Source of the DNA: Vitis vinifera
Taxonomy: Eukaryota; Streptophyta; Magnoliopsida; Vitales; Vitaceae
Length of the DNA stretch: 64,000 bases
Assembly (NCBI RefSeq): GCF_030704535.1
Contig: NC_081815.1
Span: 573,001 to 637,000, forward strand
Direction: 5' to 3'
In this document: in pieces, positions 63,789 through 64,000 of the stretch
Position numbering within the stretch: the stretch's first letter is position 1
Layout of the letters: each line of letters begins with the position of its first letter
The notes under the pieces: generated by a model
Databases searched by the model: none
Told to the model about the DNA's origin: nothing
The model's input: only the letters and a program-made list of their open reading frames with translations
Made by a program: the position numbers and the translations under genes

Positions 63789-64000
63789 TACAGCAACTGT
63801 TGCAGACTCCTATTAATCCACAACAACACCCCCAGCAGCATCAGCGCCAGCAGCAACAGCAGCCCCAGCAGCAGCATCAGCAGCAGCAACAACAACAACA
63901 ACATCAACAACATCCACAGCAGCAGCAGCAGCACCAACTGCAACAATTGCAACAACCACAGCTGCTGCTGCAGCAGCACCAACAGTTGCAACCGCAGCAG
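57221..64000 (+). CDS. ARF19-like: Auxin response factor, ARF7/ARF19 clade (3' end outside window)
   Basis: Eleven exons visible: 57221-57263, 59059-59171, 59255-59350, 59913-59969, 60082-60237, 60342-60426, 61098-61188, 61276-61440, 61535-61730, 62267-62405, 63423-64000 (continuing). They give 573 residues in one frame. ARFs bind auxin response elements (TGTCTC/TGTCGG) in promoters and recruit or release Aux/IAA repressors in the nucleus. The start MKAPPNGFL matches ARF7/19. Residues about 19-124 form the first dimerisation segment ([14 protein letters not shown]). The B3 DNA-binding domain runs from about 125 ([18 protein letters not shown], with DNA-contacting RR at 145-146) to about 228. 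The auxin_resp domain follows to about 334. '[16 protein letters not shown]' then 'VQWMSMQQN' and a glutamine-rich activation region from about 490 mark the activator class. The C-terminal PB1 domain lies beyond the window. Introns 1 and 3 contain tandem duplications. Confidence 0.93.
58663..58808. repeat. 73-base tandem duplication in ARF intron 1
   Basis: Two adjacent units, 58663-58735 and 58736-58808, each begin gctattgttata and contain 'ttgttcttgatttgtctcat' and 'gagcctagtg'. They differ at about six positions, so the duplication is fairly young. Non-coding. Confidence 0.85.
59255..59610 (+). repeat. Tandem duplication covering ARF exon 3 and its donor flank
   Basis: Exon 3 and about 80 bases of the following intron (unit A, 59255 to about 59430) are repeated at a period of 178 bases (unit B, about 59427-59610). 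The same order of phrases is kept: 'gcatcgat', 'aaaaggaga', 'taccaagttatc', 'atcttccttcc', 'catgcttcataatgtca', 'gagccttccaa' and 'gtgtttgat'. Confidence 0.85.
59427..59528 (+). pseudogene. Decayed second copy of ARF exon 3
   Basis: The exon-homologous part of unit B. A TAG at 59493-59495 replaces the AAG lysine codon of the real exon (LPSK), an insertion disrupts the start region, and the copy of the upstream acceptor is not intact. The donor copy is still GT (gtatca). If included, it would truncate the protein before the B3 domain. The functional reading skips it, because exon 3 joins exon 4 (59913) in frame. Confidence 0.75.
63758..64000 (+). repeat. CAG/CAA-rich polyglutamine-coding repeat in ARF exon 11
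   Basis: Ten consecutive CAG codons (63758-63787) are followed by interspersed CAG, CAA, CAT and CCC/CCA codons. They encode a Gln-rich tract with His, Pro and Leu, running to the window end. It is expected for the activator ARF middle region, and replication slippage may change its length. Confidence 0.9.

Noticed and set aside
56700..64000. miR160 target site in the ARF
   Set aside because: That site belongs to the ARF10/16/17 clade. This gene is ARF7/19-type and I saw no match in the visible exons.
1..64000. Bacterial-style systems: operons, CRISPR arrays, riboswitches, phage or toxin modules
   Set aside because: The window is plant nuclear DNA with spliced genes, and no such structure is present.

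Overview
This is a window of AT-rich nuclear DNA from a flowering plant. The evidence is intron-rich genes with GT-AG splicing, a plastid fatty-acid synthase gene, an auxin response factor, and a Ty1/copia element primed by initiator tRNA-Met. A woody eudicot such as grapevine would fit the gene structures and repeat style, but that species guess is inference and nothing here proves it.

I find five protein genes and one nearly complete LTR retrotransposon. Left to right: about 10.9 kb of repeat-strewn DNA without a gene; an intronless secreted pectin methylesterase inhibitor-like gene (10991-11560, +); plastid beta-ketoacyl-ACP synthase II, KAS II (15042-22764, -, 13 coding exons, all phases closing to a 555-residue product); a gene-poor stretch; an uncharacterised single-pass membrane protein with a bacterial-PH-like core (31422-33473, -, 6 coding exons, 260 residues, plus likely 5' UTR exons); a 4.2 kb Ty1/copia element on the minus strand (35698-39906) with 376-bp LTRs, a GATAT target duplication and intact pol but no gag; the DEAD-box helicase RH17/Dbp7/DDX31 type (40869-47169, +, 10 exons, 600 residues); about 9.5 kb of AT-rich intergenic DNA; and the 5' part of an ARF7/ARF19-clade auxin response factor (57221 to beyond 64000, +), cut by the window end inside its glutamine-rich middle region.

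The genes are not an operon or an obvious pathway cluster. Their roles are cell-wall pectin modification, C16 to C18 fatty acid elongation, ribosome biogenesis and auxin transcription. I saw no new multi-gene system. The most informative oddities are the gag-less but pol-intact copia element, a decayed tandem duplication of ARF exon 3 carrying an in-frame stop, a protein-like open frame in KAS II intron 11 that could splice in frame as an alternative last exon, several uORFs ahead of the ARF start, and two transposon insertions stacked at one site in a helicase intron. All splice sites were read by eye from sequence and family conservation; none is confirmed by transcripts.
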